Counted from the stretch's first letter, positions 34,706 through 45,073 are shown. The stretch: 64,000 bases of DNA from Sepiola atlantica (GCA_963556195.1 OY744533.1:48216749-48280748); one strand, 5' to 3'. Made by a program: numbers and translations. The notes: generated from the sequence alone by a model not told the origin.

Positions 34706-34723
34706 GCTTCCGGTCGCCATCTT
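34706..34723. promoter_or_regulatory. ETS + YY1-like motif pair
   Basis: GCTTCCGGTCGCCATCTT contains an ETS site (CTTCCGG) and, on the minus strand, AAGATGGCG, the core YY1 site. These two sites in this arrangement are frequent at animal transcription starts. The surrounding 50 bp is less AT-rich than its neighbourhood. No downstream exon was recognised on either strand. Confidence 0.35.
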
Positions 34724-34984
34724 AAATTATTAATTCCGCTCGCGAACCCAAAGCAGACATAGTAATTTAAAACACATAATAAAACAAAATGTTAATTTAA
34801 TTTCTTTTTTCCTGTGATTTAACGTTCACATTTTCTCATTCGAAATTAGAGTCGAGCATAATTAATTATTTGCCTTCCAACAAAAAAAGTTAGACACGCA
34901 CTCGGTTATTACTGTGCGGATATTTCATCACACCATTGAGTGTGTAGATATCTAGATTGGACCATCTGCAAAAATATTTAACAT

Positions 34985-35440
34985 CCAGTGTAGCAGCAAG
35001 TTTTGGGAACATATACCAGAAAGAACTGTTGGAAATAAGTTGTACACCATCTATTATGACTATACAATCAATACACGTACATATTTAGAAAATGCCGCTT
35101 TTAAACTTGACATAGTGATATGAGACAAAATGGAGAGAGTAGCAACCTTAGGTGAAGTCAGTGTCCCAAATGATGCCGGTCTAAACAGAGTTGAGTGGAG
35201 ATAGAGAACTGAATATCACGGTATTATGTACGACATGAACAAATGGAAACTTAGGAAGATTTCAATCATTCCAGTAATAAAAAAAGAAGTTAAAAAACTG
35301 CCTAGCGAATATATCCGGTGAACCAAGTCCAAGAGAGATCCAACAATTGTACTTAAAGGGACAGTGAGAATCCTAAAAAATCTCTTCGTTGAGGTTTCTG
35401 TAATAGCGGGTGAATATCCAGCATCCAATAAGATGCCTCA
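34985..35440 (+). pseudogene. LINE C-terminal fragment (R2-superclade type)
   Basis: Broken frames carry WEHIPER (the W.EH.PE block), Y.IYYDYTINTRTYLENAA.KLDIV (matching the D..I.TD..I.ANRPDI block), VSVPND (the D.A.P.D block), MNKWKLRKISIIPVI and VLKGTVRILKNLF (the LLGTARILR.VL block). This is the C-terminal domain of the same LINE superclade as 28870-30566, though of a somewhat different family. Stops separate the pieces. RT is absent. Confidence 0.6.
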
Positions 35441-35671
35441 TCTCCAAGAGAATAAAAAGAAAAGATTTTTTTTTTTTAAAAAGAGTAGGAACAAAAATAA
35501 AATGTTCTTCACTCGAGACGGATTTATACTGTCGCATAGAATAATATCTGGCTTTTCGCTTATTGGTAGGAATAAAATCAAAACTAACCTTGAGTAAATA
35601 TTACTTGGGGTTGTCTTTAATTAAACCATGCTTCAGTAAAAAGATTCTTGGGTAATAAAAAGACGAAAAAA

Positions 35672-35875
35672 GTTTTTTTTGTCTTTTAGTGTTGGAGAAG
35701 TAAATAATGGGCAGGTAACTCTTACAACGAATTTTAAACACGATTTTCCAGTAATCAAAACCGATGGCTTTAATTGGCGTTGCACATGTGGCTACTGTGC
35801 AAGGAGAACGTCGATTAGACATAAAAGGGTTAGGGTTAGGGTTAGGGTTAGGGTAAGGGTTTAGGTTAGGGTTTC

Positions 35876-35913
<38 letters not shown>

Positions 35914-36050
35914 GGTTAGGGTTTAGGGTTTAGGGTTAGGGTTTAGGGTTTAGGGTAAGGGTTAGAAAAATATTGTTCGAAAGCTAGAGCTGTTGTGAAG
36001 AGTTACCTGCCCCTTATTTACCTCTCCAACACTAAAAGACAAAAAAAACT
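35672..36050. repeat. Inverted repeat enclosing telomeric sequence
   Basis: The left arm 35672-35735 and right arm 35988-36050 are reverse complements over about 60 bp with about 4-5 differences (GTCTTTTAGTGTTGGAGA, GTAAATAA.GGGCAGGTAACTCTT). The space between holds a short unique piece and the TTAGGG array. Confidence 0.85.
35827..35965 (+). repeat. Interstitial telomeric (TTAGGG)n block
   Basis: About 22 units of the metazoan telomere repeat with TTTAGGG, TAAGGG and TTTCGGG variants. It is only about 139 bp long and has unique sequence on both sides, so it is interstitial and not a chromosome end in this assembly. Confidence 0.95.
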
Positions 36051-36605
36051 TTGTGTGCAAACTCGACATCTTCTGCACATTTTGCCATTCTAAGAGTGAG
36101 TACATTTTTTTGAGACACCCTGTAGAAATCGATAGGGGAATTTGAACATTCAAATAAATTTCAATAAATGTTAAATTTTTTAATGGAATCTAAAATCATC
36201 AATAAAATTTTCATTCGATTCCATCTGGCGTCACTAGGGGAAATTATCGGTTAGGTACATAAAATAATTGAAATATATTATAACGTATAGAAACGAAATT
36301 CATTTTTAAATAGCGTTTCTTCGTTTCATTAAACAAAATAAAATTAAACAAAAATATCTCAGTGAAGAATGTATTTGAAAAATGTTTAAAAGTTTTAAAT
36401 GATTATTTTTATTTGCATTTTTAAGATTTAAAATAATTAAAATTCGTTAAAGCCATTTTCTGTTGTACAGTTGTTTGTAAGAACCGTAGCGTCAACAAGA
36501 AGTTTTTTTTTAGAAAACACCACCGCGCTAACAGTTTCTTTGTGACTTGACCTCATATTGCAAATGTTATTTTTAACTTTTCCTTCTAGGCAAAAATTTT
36601 AAAAT

Positions 36606-36607
<2 letters not shown>
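36051..36607. other. Nothing recognised
   Basis: AT-rich. TTTTTTTGAGACACCCTGTA at 36106-36125 resembles a mariner-type terminus, but no partner was found. Confidence 0.35.

Positions 36608-36648
<41 letters not shown>
36608..36648. repeat. (TA)n microsatellite
   Basis: About 20 TA units adjoining the palindrome to the right. Confidence 0.95.
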
Positions 36649-36649
<1 letters not shown>

Positions 36650-36791
36650 TAACAGTATTCACCCGGCATTCTCCATGTGGAGATATATTGTTGGTCGAAA
36701 ATCATTTCAAATATAGTCATCTATATTTGAAATGATTTTCGACCAACAATATATCTCCACATGGAAAATGCCGGATGAATACCCTTAGCAT
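36646..36791. repeat. Near-perfect 60-bp-arm palindrome, 4-nt loop
   Basis: Arms 36657-36716 and 36721-36780 differ at only two positions, with TCAT between them, and similarity continues about 11 bp outward at lower identity. Outer ends read CTAACAGTATTCACCCGGC, similar to the Helitron-like 3' ends (CTAG...ACCCGGC). It is flanked by (TA)n on the left and a short TATATAT on the right. Confidence 0.9.
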
Positions 36792-37076
36792 ATATATGAA
36801 GAGTTCGAATGCAAAATGCGATAAGTGCCATTTTTATAATTGTTAAGCTATTACTACAAGAAATGTTGCATTTCAATACTCGACCACACTCAAATAATAG
36901 TTTGCATAATTTTATATCGCCATGGATTTTCTTTCCTTTCAGTTAAAATAAGTTTTTATTTCGAGTCTAGATTTGATTTGTTCGTCTATTTCTTGTTTAA
37001 TGTCTAAATTTAAACAAATTGGATTTATCGTGTTTTGATTTCAACTTTTCATTTATATTTTTATTTTTATTATCAT

Positions 37077-37145
37077 TAGTCGTAGTAGTAGTAGTATTAT
37101 TATTATTGGTAGTAGTAGTAGTAGTATTAGTAGTATCATTATTAT
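37077..37145. repeat. (TAG)n/(TAT)n trinucleotide repeat
   Basis: Alternating runs of GTA and TTA triplets. Confidence 0.9.
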
Positions 37146-37758
37146 CTGCTACGAAATCTGACGTTAGCTTTCTGAAGTCTTCACTTTTACAAGCTGCAAA
37201 AAATAATTAATTCGGCGATTCACAAAAATGAATAAAGTCTTTTACCGCGCTATCATCAGCTGAAAATGTATAAACAAACACACACAAATAATATAATCCT
37301 AAATAATGATGTTGTCCATGTATGTAATCGGTGAAAAAAAGGTAATAGGGTACACACGCCATGTGGAGTATTTTGAGTGAAGAAGTTCTTGGTTCAGTTA
37401 GACACGAGGGCAGCGTGGGGTAGCCGCAGCAACCTCGTACATATCAACGTTCATGTTCATATAATTGTCTTTATACGCTCGTCAACTCACCCAGGAACGC
37501 GGTCGTGCGTACATTTCTAGTACACATTCGAACAAACGACTTAATCACTTTGGACTTGACATTTAGACTGCTAATTAGAAATGAAAATGTCTGCATGATT
37601 CTGATTTGTTTTCTGTAGTGCAACTATGTGTATATATATCCAGCACTTTACAGTCATTTTTGTAAGAGTTGTCATTGTGCACTTGAAGTTTGTTTTCTTA
37701 TTCGGGTGTCTGAATGAAGCGGCGTGCGTGTAAAAATACGTTGTTAAAAATTGCCTTG

Positions 37759-37872
37759 TAAGATCTCGAACGCTCATCACAAAAGTTTGGAATCGTTGCG
37801 TTATTTTGGCGTCATAACAAACTGATTAAACGTCGTATTTCCTTTCTAAGAAAGTGAGTTCCTACCAATTCT
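37759..37872 (+). repeat. Dispersed repeat, copy A
   Basis: Matches 39991-40102: CGAACGCTCATC.AAAAGTTTGGAATCGTTG.CGTTATTTTGGC, then AACGTCG.ATTTCCTTT.TAAGAAAGTGAGTTCCTAC. The class is unknown. Sequence from 36792 to here otherwise shows nothing recognisable. Confidence 0.75.
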
Positions 37873-38165
37873 GCCAGAACATGTAGAAGTTAACAGTTAA
37901 CAATTACTTTGAGTTTTACGAACGTCATCAAGAGTAGCTCGTTTTGACGGGGTTTTTATTGAATATTTTATGTAGTTTATGTTGGGTGGGAAGTGCTTAT
38001 CAGTTATAAAAAATAAATAAAACTATATATATATTAATTAAACAACTCAAATATATCAATAAAATGAACTTAAAACCATTATTTTTTCAAAAGTGCTCAA
38101 TACAATGTAAAGCTTTATAAATATACTTTATATAAACATTTAAAATGGTTTACCCAAATCAATTA

Positions 38166-38200
38166 ACATTTCGGTACTACCGTGTACTTCGTCAGGACCA
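38166..38200 (-). ncRNA. Degenerate hammerhead-like motif
   Basis: On the minus strand: CCTGACGA, a stem GTAC/GTAC with a short loop, then CCGAAAT. CTGATGA has become CTGACGA and there is a bulged A, as at 61159. It is probably a decayed Penelope-type end, and activity is doubtful. Confidence 0.3.
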
Positions 38201-39318
38201 AAATTTCATACTGAAATAAAACTGCCTCCCAAACCCTTTTTTAGTGGGGTGCAATTTGATTTAAGTATTAAATTGTGGTGGATATAGCAATTACATCCAC
38301 ACAGAAATAATACAATTATATAAGTATGCAAATTATCATCTAAAGCTCATAATTCACCATTACCAGCGTAAAGAATAGTGGAGGTGAAACAGATATTAAA
38401 TATTCTATTCATTTATAGCAATTTAGCTTTGCTTTTGTATTGATTTGTCTATTTGTTTGATTAACTATAATTTAGTTCAAGTGTCTTACAACCACACAAC
38501 CAATTACTGTGGTTTATATATCTAAAGTTGCCTATTAATTACTTAGGCTAATACCTAATTTAATTATAATTAGTAAATAATTTAAAGTAATATTAGTTGT
38601 ATACTTTTCTGATAAAGTTGTAATTGTTATGCTATACCAGAAAATATGTTTATTAATGTTTCCTTATGGAATGTTATGGTAAATTTACTAGGTTGTTGCT
38701 ATCGTCGTCCTGCTCACGAGGAAAATGCTTAGCCTTCCATCTAATCCTTCCATATTTTTATTTTTTATTTTAATAAAAATATCTGCATCTAACACATGCT
38801 TCTTTGAAGGCATTTTGCCTCTTTCTTTATATATATATATATATAAAGTAGATAAGTGATGAGACTAAAAATTGGATAAAATGCATTATTTATTAAATCA
38901 TCAATTGTTAAAACAAGAGTGATATAAGAAATTGTCTTTTCTTAATCTATGTTTTTTCAACTATATCATCAGAGGAAATTCGACAGATACGTCACTGTAA
39001 AGCAAACATTTGAAAATACTAAAATATAAAACATATGAAAATATAAACAATTTAAGAAGTTTTTAAAATGCAAAGAAAATCATTACCATTGAAGAGAAAG
39101 TTCGTCTTATCAAATCCAATGTATGAAGCAAGTGTAGGGTGATGGCTTGCAGGTTATCTGGTCATCAGAAGTTGTAAAAGGTTCCATTCGGGGAGGTTGG
39201 GGTATTCAAAACAAAGTAAAAGTTCGTTGGCAATGAAATGAATCACCAACAAATAGACAAGTATAAGTCCTGTAGGAATTGGTAGAAAAATTGATAAAAC
39301 GAAAGCCAAGTACTTCGC

Positions 39319-39320
<2 letters not shown>
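38201..39320. other. Non-coding, possible Penelope-type relic
   Basis: No open frame of note. On the minus strand near 38965 a CTCTGATGA followed by GAAAAAAC suggests another worn Penelope-type end, but stem II is not convincing. A short (TA)n lies at 38827-38846. Confidence 0.3.

Positions 39321-39387
<67 letters not shown>
39321..39387. repeat. (TA)n microsatellite
   Basis: About 33 TA units. Confidence 0.95.
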
Positions 39388-39392
<5 letters not shown>

Positions 39393-39926
39393 ATTTTATT
39401 ATCGCACATTGTTCCGGTTTTTTGTTTTTTTTAATGTATTTGGGACCGATTATTTGCTTGTTGGCTTGGTGGAAGAAATAATGAACGAGCTACTTTTCTA
39501 AGACTTTTCTAGGACTTTCCTTTTTTTATCGTTGTTCTTCCTTGTTTTTTAATTTTGACTTTTATTTTTATTTATTTTTTTTCCTCTTCTCTTCTTAAGT
39601 GACCTCAACTATTGCAACGCCACATTGTGTATTTTCGGCAGTTGAAACCAGTATTCCAGACATTTAATTTCCCTGATAATCTGCCAAGCAAGTAACTGCT
39701 TGGTAGTGAAACACGTGTAGGAAAAAACATTTAATTTGAATAAATAATATTTGTAAGAAAAAATATCTTTAATGGTGATCATTGGTGTCCTGAAAGGAAT
39801 GCTTTGGTAAGCCTTCATAAAATCACATATAAATGCTCTGTACTCTGTAATCGAGTATCATCGAGCTTGTTTTTATTGGAACAACCCCGGTCTTCACTGA
39901 ATGATCTATTTTATAAGTGAAAAATC

Positions 39927-39928
<2 letters not shown>
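39388..39928. other. Nothing recognised
   Basis: No gene, RNA or transposon end seen. Confidence 0.35.
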
Positions 39929-39984
<56 letters not shown>

Positions 39985-39992
39985 CATACATA
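39929..39992. repeat. (TA)n(CATA)n microsatellite
   Basis: About 26 TA units then three CATA units, immediately upstream of dispersed repeat copy B. Confidence 0.95.
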
Positions 39993-40102
39993 GATTTCGA
40001 ACGCTCATCCAAAAGTTTGGAATCGTTGGCGTTATTTTGGCTTCAACGTTATTTTGGCTTAACGTCGCATTTCCTTTGTAAGAAAGTGAGTTCCTACGTG
40101 TC
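39991..40102 (+). repeat. Dispersed repeat, copy B
   Basis: Partner of 37759-37872, with a small local duplication (GTTATTTTGGCTTCAAC / GTTATTTTGGCTTAAC). Confidence 0.75.
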
Positions 40103-40927
40103 AAAGAAAAAGAATATATATCACTTACCTAAGTCTAATCGAAATTTGCCATTTTGTAGATTTTGTATTCAACAAACTTGTTTGTTTGCGAAATGCATCA
40201 TTTTTTTAAGAATCTGACTATTGACGTATACATTACAAACAACGGACTTTTTTTTTAAATAAGCCGCTTAATTCGTGGAGATTTTTTGTAACGAAGTATC
40301 GAATAGTAAACTTCTGATTGTGAAACTCCTATGTTTAACTTTATGACTTCTTAAACAGTAATTTAAAAAAACAAATAAACATCGACAAGCCGATTTAACA
40401 CTGTTCAAAATGATCAACATTTGGGTGTATAGTCGAGCGTATGTTATGTATACAGAAATAGAAACAAGCAAAACAGAATACTTACCATATTTCAGGGTCA
40501 AGAAAGAAACAAAAAATGCAAACGAAACCGCCTGAAACACTTGAAAAATTCTGGAAAATGGAAACGATCACCTACCTGCTAAAAGAAAAAAGAAAAGCAT
40601 TTGGAATTAAAAAATAATTTATTTACGAAATATAAAATGTATTTAACATCAAATAACAGTTAATTAATAAAATGTAAATTTTCAAAACTAATATGCAAAT
40701 ATCAGAAAGTTTTATCGGATGTCCTGCTGTCTTTGCAGGCCGAGAGCAGCCTCGATACGTTTCCTTTTATTATTGAATATTTGCTCCGACCGACGCTGAG
40801 ATACGAGTCCTGCTAGTTAACTATAAAAGTAATTTGATTTATATTTTAAAATTAAATTGAATTAAAACAACAGGACCTTGGGAGAAAAAGGAAGGAGAGC
40901 GATGGAGTACTCAGTGAGTTTGTCTTA
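40103..40927. other. Nothing recognised
   Basis: No gene, RNA or transposon end identified. Confidence 0.35.
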
Positions 40928-41260
40928 CGTCTGATAATAACCGCTGTTATCGGCTTAATAACAGAATAAAATGATCAATGGACGAAGTATGAAACTTAAT
41001 AGATTTATTAAACAAATTTACAAATTAGAAACACAAAAGCAAGATTAAAAAACAATAATAACGGTACTACGATAGTAAGTATATTACAAAATATGGTCCC
41101 GGTGTACGGTGGTGGGGGTGGTAGAAGATATGAGTATGAAATTGTAACGTCTGATAATAACCGCTGTTATGGGTTTAATAACAGACCAAAAATGATTAAT
41201 GGACGAAGTATAACCTTTAACAGATTTATTGAACAAATGTACAGATTAAAAACTATCTTA
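40928..41260 (+). repeat. Direct repeat, about 105 bp copies 220 bp apart
   Basis: CGTCTGATAATAACCGCTGT TAT.GG.TTAATAACAGA.. and ATGGACGAAGTAT occur at 40931 and 41149. The second copy ends in a region followed by TTACAACACCGG near 41420, reminiscent of an LTR end, but no retroelement internal sequence was found. Confidence 0.7.
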
Positions 41261-41941
41261 GAATCTGTTGGATTCGAAGTGATAAAGTCCGTGTTTTCTA
41301 TGTACTTGTTTATCTCTCAAACTGTCATGGTCGACCACACTTTAAGAGCAGATAACTCTCCCTTAAGACGACTGTTCTATCTTAAATAAGATTAATTCAA
41401 TGTAATTTATCATTGATTACAACACCGGCCCGATCTTATTATCTTCTATATAAAATAGTTTTCTTTTCCGGTATATTTGTGATTGATATCTTTTTATAAT
41501 GCAAGATGCATAAGCAAATCTGTTTCGTCAGTCATAAAAGGTAAATATTGGTCGGTGTTGTTAAAAATAAAAAATTTAAATCGATTTTAATATTTTTATA
41601 TTTAATCCTGATCGATATTTTATTTTTGATTGGTCACAAATAAAATAAGAGCAGGATGTTATCTTTATACTTAGAAATCCTAACACTTCCACCCATAACA
41701 CCGGGACAAATTTAATAATAGACAATTTTTCGATATTCTCCGGTTGGCCCACATCCGACTCAGAAAACGAGAGAGTGAAAGAAAATAAAGAAAGATGGAA
41801 AGAACAAAGAAAGAACATCGCATTCAACTTTAAAGAAAAATAAGCTATGGGAATAGAAAGATAAATAGAGAACAAGAAAAGGGAAAAAACACAGTCGCCT
41901 GTTCTTGGTTTATGTAGTTAATCACAGCGTCTGTCTTTAAT
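41261..41941. other. Nothing recognised
   Basis: Includes a purine-rich patch at 41765-41885 and no recognised domain or repeat family. Confidence 0.35.
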
Positions 41942-42005
41942 TGCTGAGGTGGCTTAATCGGTTAGCACGGAAGTTATGATTTCGAACCTCATCTGGGCTA
42001 TAAGA
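41942..42005 (+). mobile_element. tRNA-like SINE head
   Basis: An A-box-like TGGCTTAATCGGTTAGCACGG and a B-box-like GATTTCGAACCTC about 20 bp downstream. The folding partners for a full cloverleaf are missing, so it is a SINE head or tRNA pseudogene and not a functional tRNA. Confidence 0.45.
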
Positions 42006-42119
42006 ACTTTTACTCAGATTGTGCATCAAAATAAACTTACGCGTTTCGAATTACAATATAAAGTAGATTGTTTTGTTTGAATTTTGAATTTTTTATTGTG
42101 TTCTATGTAATTAACGGAA

Positions 42120-42606
42120 ATTAAGACCCGAGCGACGCCTTGTTAGTCAATATATTATATAAAAAGTAGTTGTCTGTTTGTGGCTGTATGTCTCGTCAAA
42201 AAAAAAATAACTACACAAGATGCACCAACAAAGCTTACATATTATTTTTCACCATTGCATCTGACAAATTATAGGCACATGTATTTAATGTTTATTCGTT
42301 TGGGGGTCACCAAGGACAGGATTAGTCAAGACGGAGCGACATTTAGTGTGATTTTAAAATGTTGTTATGTAGTATTAGCTAAGGATATTTTGATGTTGCT
42401 AAAGAAAGCGAGAGAGGGTGTGATAGAAATATAATGCTGAAAGAGAGGAGGAAAGGAGAGGCAAGAGATAGGAATAGAGATATATATAGACGGTGAATAG
42501 AGAGCTCTAGAAAGAGAGAAGTTTTAGAAAGAAAGATGTTACACACACATGTAACACTTCTATTTTAGTTTTTCTATCACCGGGCAACGCAGTGTAACCA
42601 TGCTAG
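42120..42606 (+). mobile_element. Helitron-like non-autonomous element in tandem with another end
   Basis: From 42147 the sequence begins TCAATATATTATATAAAAAG, like Helitron 5' ends. It ends at CTAG (42603-42606) before T, with a worn GC hairpin (CACCGGGCAACGCAGTG) just upstream. Immediately left of the 5' end lies CCCGAGCGACGCCTTGTTAG|T, which looks like the 3' end of another copy, so two elements appear joined head to tail. The internal 300 bp has a frame without recognisable Rep/helicase motifs. The 3' 150 bp matches 63500-63716. Confidence 0.5.
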
Positions 42607-42722
42607 TTGTATACAAAGTAGTCAAGTCAATCACAGTAACTGGGATTGTATTAACCACATGATTCTAATTTGTGTTCACGAATTACAATTATACAATAGG
42701 GGAATTCTATAGAAGAAAAAGA

Positions 42723-42783
42723 TTGCGCACATGCGCAATGGATGTCAACGAGTCGCCATTGATAAACAGACATCCGCCATTAT
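42723..42783. promoter_or_regulatory. NRF1-like palindrome with two YY1-like sites
   Basis: TTGCGCACATGCGCAA (42723-42738) is a near-consensus NRF1 palindrome. CGCCATTG and CCGCCATTATC, YY1-type sites, follow within 45 bp. This combination is common in TATA-less animal promoters. No linked exon was found. Confidence 0.35.
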
Positions 42784-43559
42784 CGAAGTAATCGTTTCAT
42801 TAATGCCCAAGTTCTGATTACAAAGCTGATGATTTAGGAGTTTATTACAGGATCACAAGACGATAAAGGGTTGAGGTTGAAAGTTGGAAAATAAAATTAA
42901 CAAGAAAGGAAAAGAAAAAGAGGAAGAAATCGAAATAAATAAAAGAAGACATTTGAAAATACAACTCAAAAAACATAACAAATCGGATCATTTATTATGA
43001 TTTTTCGCTTAACAGAATGCTCCAAAGACATTTTTAATGTAAAATTTGTTTTTCTTCACATTAATATGATGACAATCGATTACTTTCACAATCTCCAACT
43101 CATTCGCAGAACATTCGTGCATTAACTTTTGATCTTGAAGATTTAAAAAAAAATGTTCCAAATGCTTGAATGACCTTCTTATCTTGGCTCTAAATTTTAG
43201 AAGCCTGGCGAAGAAATGTACTTCAGTTAGTAACAATAATAATGAAAGATAAATAAAAACGGAAAGGATGCACAGTAAAGACATGATTTATAAAAATAGT
43301 AACGCATTGATAAACGCTAGAACATATATTTTTTCATTCTAATGAAGCTAGGTATACTAGCGAAATGATTAGTCAAAAGAACCAAAAGTAAAAAATGACC
43401 AAAAAATCTTGTTCTGATTTTATTTTTTATTAATAAATATCGCATCTTAACATGCTTTCAATGCTTTTAGCCTCATTTATTATTATTAAATTATCAAAAT
43501 GATGCTTAAAATAAAACAAAATATAAACTCTCACAATGTTTGTGCGTGTGATATTTGTG
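42784..43559. other. Nothing recognised
   Basis: A minus-strand frame at 43009-43284 has no recognised domain. Confidence 0.35.
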
Positions 43560-44020
43560 TGTTTCCTATAGAAAGAATCTACATAAAATGTAAAAGTGTA
43601 TTCTTATGTAAAATTTACTGGGGAAGACAATGGACGTGTTCTCAAATCTCTAAGTGCACCTCTAAAAGGCGCTATGAGAGCATAACCCTGCTTAAAATTT
43701 ACATTGTATCAATATTTTTTATGAAATTTAAATCATATGCATAAGATTTTCTGGGGAAGACAATGGAAGTAGTCCCTAATCTCTAAGTGCTCTTCTTAGC
43801 TAAAGGAGCTGGGGGAGGCAAACCTGTGTTAAAACTTCAAATATATCTTATTTTTATGAAATTTATATCATACGTAAAAAAATTCACGGGGGAAGACAAT
43901 AGATGTGATCCTGAATGTCTACGTTACCCGCTATGTGCTGAATATCTATGTGCCTCCACCTCAAAGTGACCGATTAAAAGAGAATCCCCTTTAAAATTCA
44001 AAAACGTATATCCGATTACA
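43560..44020 (-). repeat. About 130-bp tandem repeat, dispersed family, copy 2
   Basis: Three units carry CTGGGGAAGACAATGGA.GT...C..AATCTCTAAGTGC and AAAATTT..ATT..AT.AATATTTTTTATGAAATTTA.ATCATA. These are the reverse complement of the units at 16030-16420. The units are 70-80% similar by eye. Confidence 0.7.
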
Positions 44021-44174
44021 ATGACATTGAAACTATATGCATACAAGACTAATTCAGAGATTTGTCCAACATTTTACCTTCTTCTGACTATAGTAGGGGA
44101 GCCAAACAGGAGGAGCTGGTCAGTAAAATTAAGGAAAATTATATGGTTTATGAGGATAATTCAATAGTACAGAG

Positions 44175-44258
44175 TAGTGAAATAAAAATAATACATATAT
44201 ATATATACATATATATATATACATATATATATATATATGTATTATTTTTATTTCACTA
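44175..44258. repeat. Palindrome with (TA)n centre
   Basis: TAGTGAAATAAAAATAATAC at 44175 is mirrored exactly by GTATTATTTTTATTTCACTA ending at 44258, with an ATATAC/TA array between. The right arm runs directly into the 5S-like sequence. Confidence 0.9.
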
Positions 44259-44376
44259 TATACGGCGCAATCACGTTGACACACCGGTTCCCGTTAGATC
44301 ACCGAAGTTAAGCGGCGTCGAGCCTGGCCAGTACTAAATGGGTGACCATTTGGGAATACCAGGTGCTTTATGTGCT
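44258..44376 (+). pseudogene. 5S rRNA-like sequence
   Basis: About 119 bases align end to end with animal 5S rRNA: TACGGC near the start, CACCGAAGTTAAGC, GTCGAGCCTGGCCAGTAC, then ATGGGTGACC and TGGGAATACCAGGTGCT near the end. The internal promoter elements (A box, intermediate element, C box) are recognisable. Differences include altered terminal-stem bases (ATATACGGCG / TTTATGTGC) and no T-run terminator right after the end, so it is more likely a retroposed or SINE-like copy than a working gene. Downstream sequence matches a LINE instead of a 5S spacer. Confidence 0.8.
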
Positions 44377-44410
44377 CTCTGCTTCAAGGATCCATTATGG
44401 TCCCAACCGT
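44377..44410 (+). mobile_element. LINE RT fragment fused to the 5S-like copy
   Basis: GCTTCAAGGATCCATTATGG (44381-44400) is identical to 45687-45706, where it encodes the QGSIMGP part of LINE reverse transcriptase. The match continues to CCCAACC with one mismatch. It follows the 5S-like 3' end by about 4 bp. Sequence beyond 44410 to 44520 is not clearly related to the LINE. Confidence 0.5.
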
Positions 44411-45073
44411 CGTTGTATTACTACTTGCCATTAGAACCAAGCAATGCCGACTCAGGAGAGCGGTTGTTGGGGATTGCGCAACCCTTGCAATTACAAATTA
44501 ACGCGCGGGCATAATATCGATAATAAAATATTCTTTTAAAAAACACTTATTACACGCATTACACAGTTTGAATTCTAACGGCTATGTTTCGTTCAAAAAA
44601 AAGAACAAAAACATTCTTTTCACATCAAAATGACATCACATGTTTAATTCTAACAACTGTGTCGTTTAAAAAAAACATTCCATGTCATATACGACTTACA
44701 CATTTTAAATTCCAACAGATATGGTTCGTTCGAAAAGAAAAGAACAAAAACATTCTTTTCACATCAAAAACCTACAAAATATTTTCAAATATTGTACTCG
44801 TATTTTATTTTTTCAAATCAATCATCCCGAGGAAGTAAAGTCTTGGAATAAATAAATAAAATAAAACTCTATTAATTCCAAACCAATATATATTTTCAGA
44901 GAGACTCTCAGGAATGCAACGTTTTTTTATCAATATAACGCCATTTCTTATCGTGGTTTGACCACTCAGAACGCTGATGATTCCACTGGGCATATTTTTT
45001 TTTACATATAAAGAGTCAGCCCAAATGGATGAAACTGCGGTACGTTTCCGAAATATGTAACATATAATTTTCA

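Noticed and set aside
35827..35965. A chromosome end
   Set aside because: The telomeric repeats are only about 139 bp long, contain variants and are followed by unique sequence and more transposons.
36106..36125. Mariner terminus (TTGAGACACCCTGTA)
   Set aside because: No matching inverted end or transposase piece within 2 kb.
41942..42005. A functional tRNA gene
   Set aside because: A- and B-box-like segments are present, but acceptor and anticodon stems do not pair.
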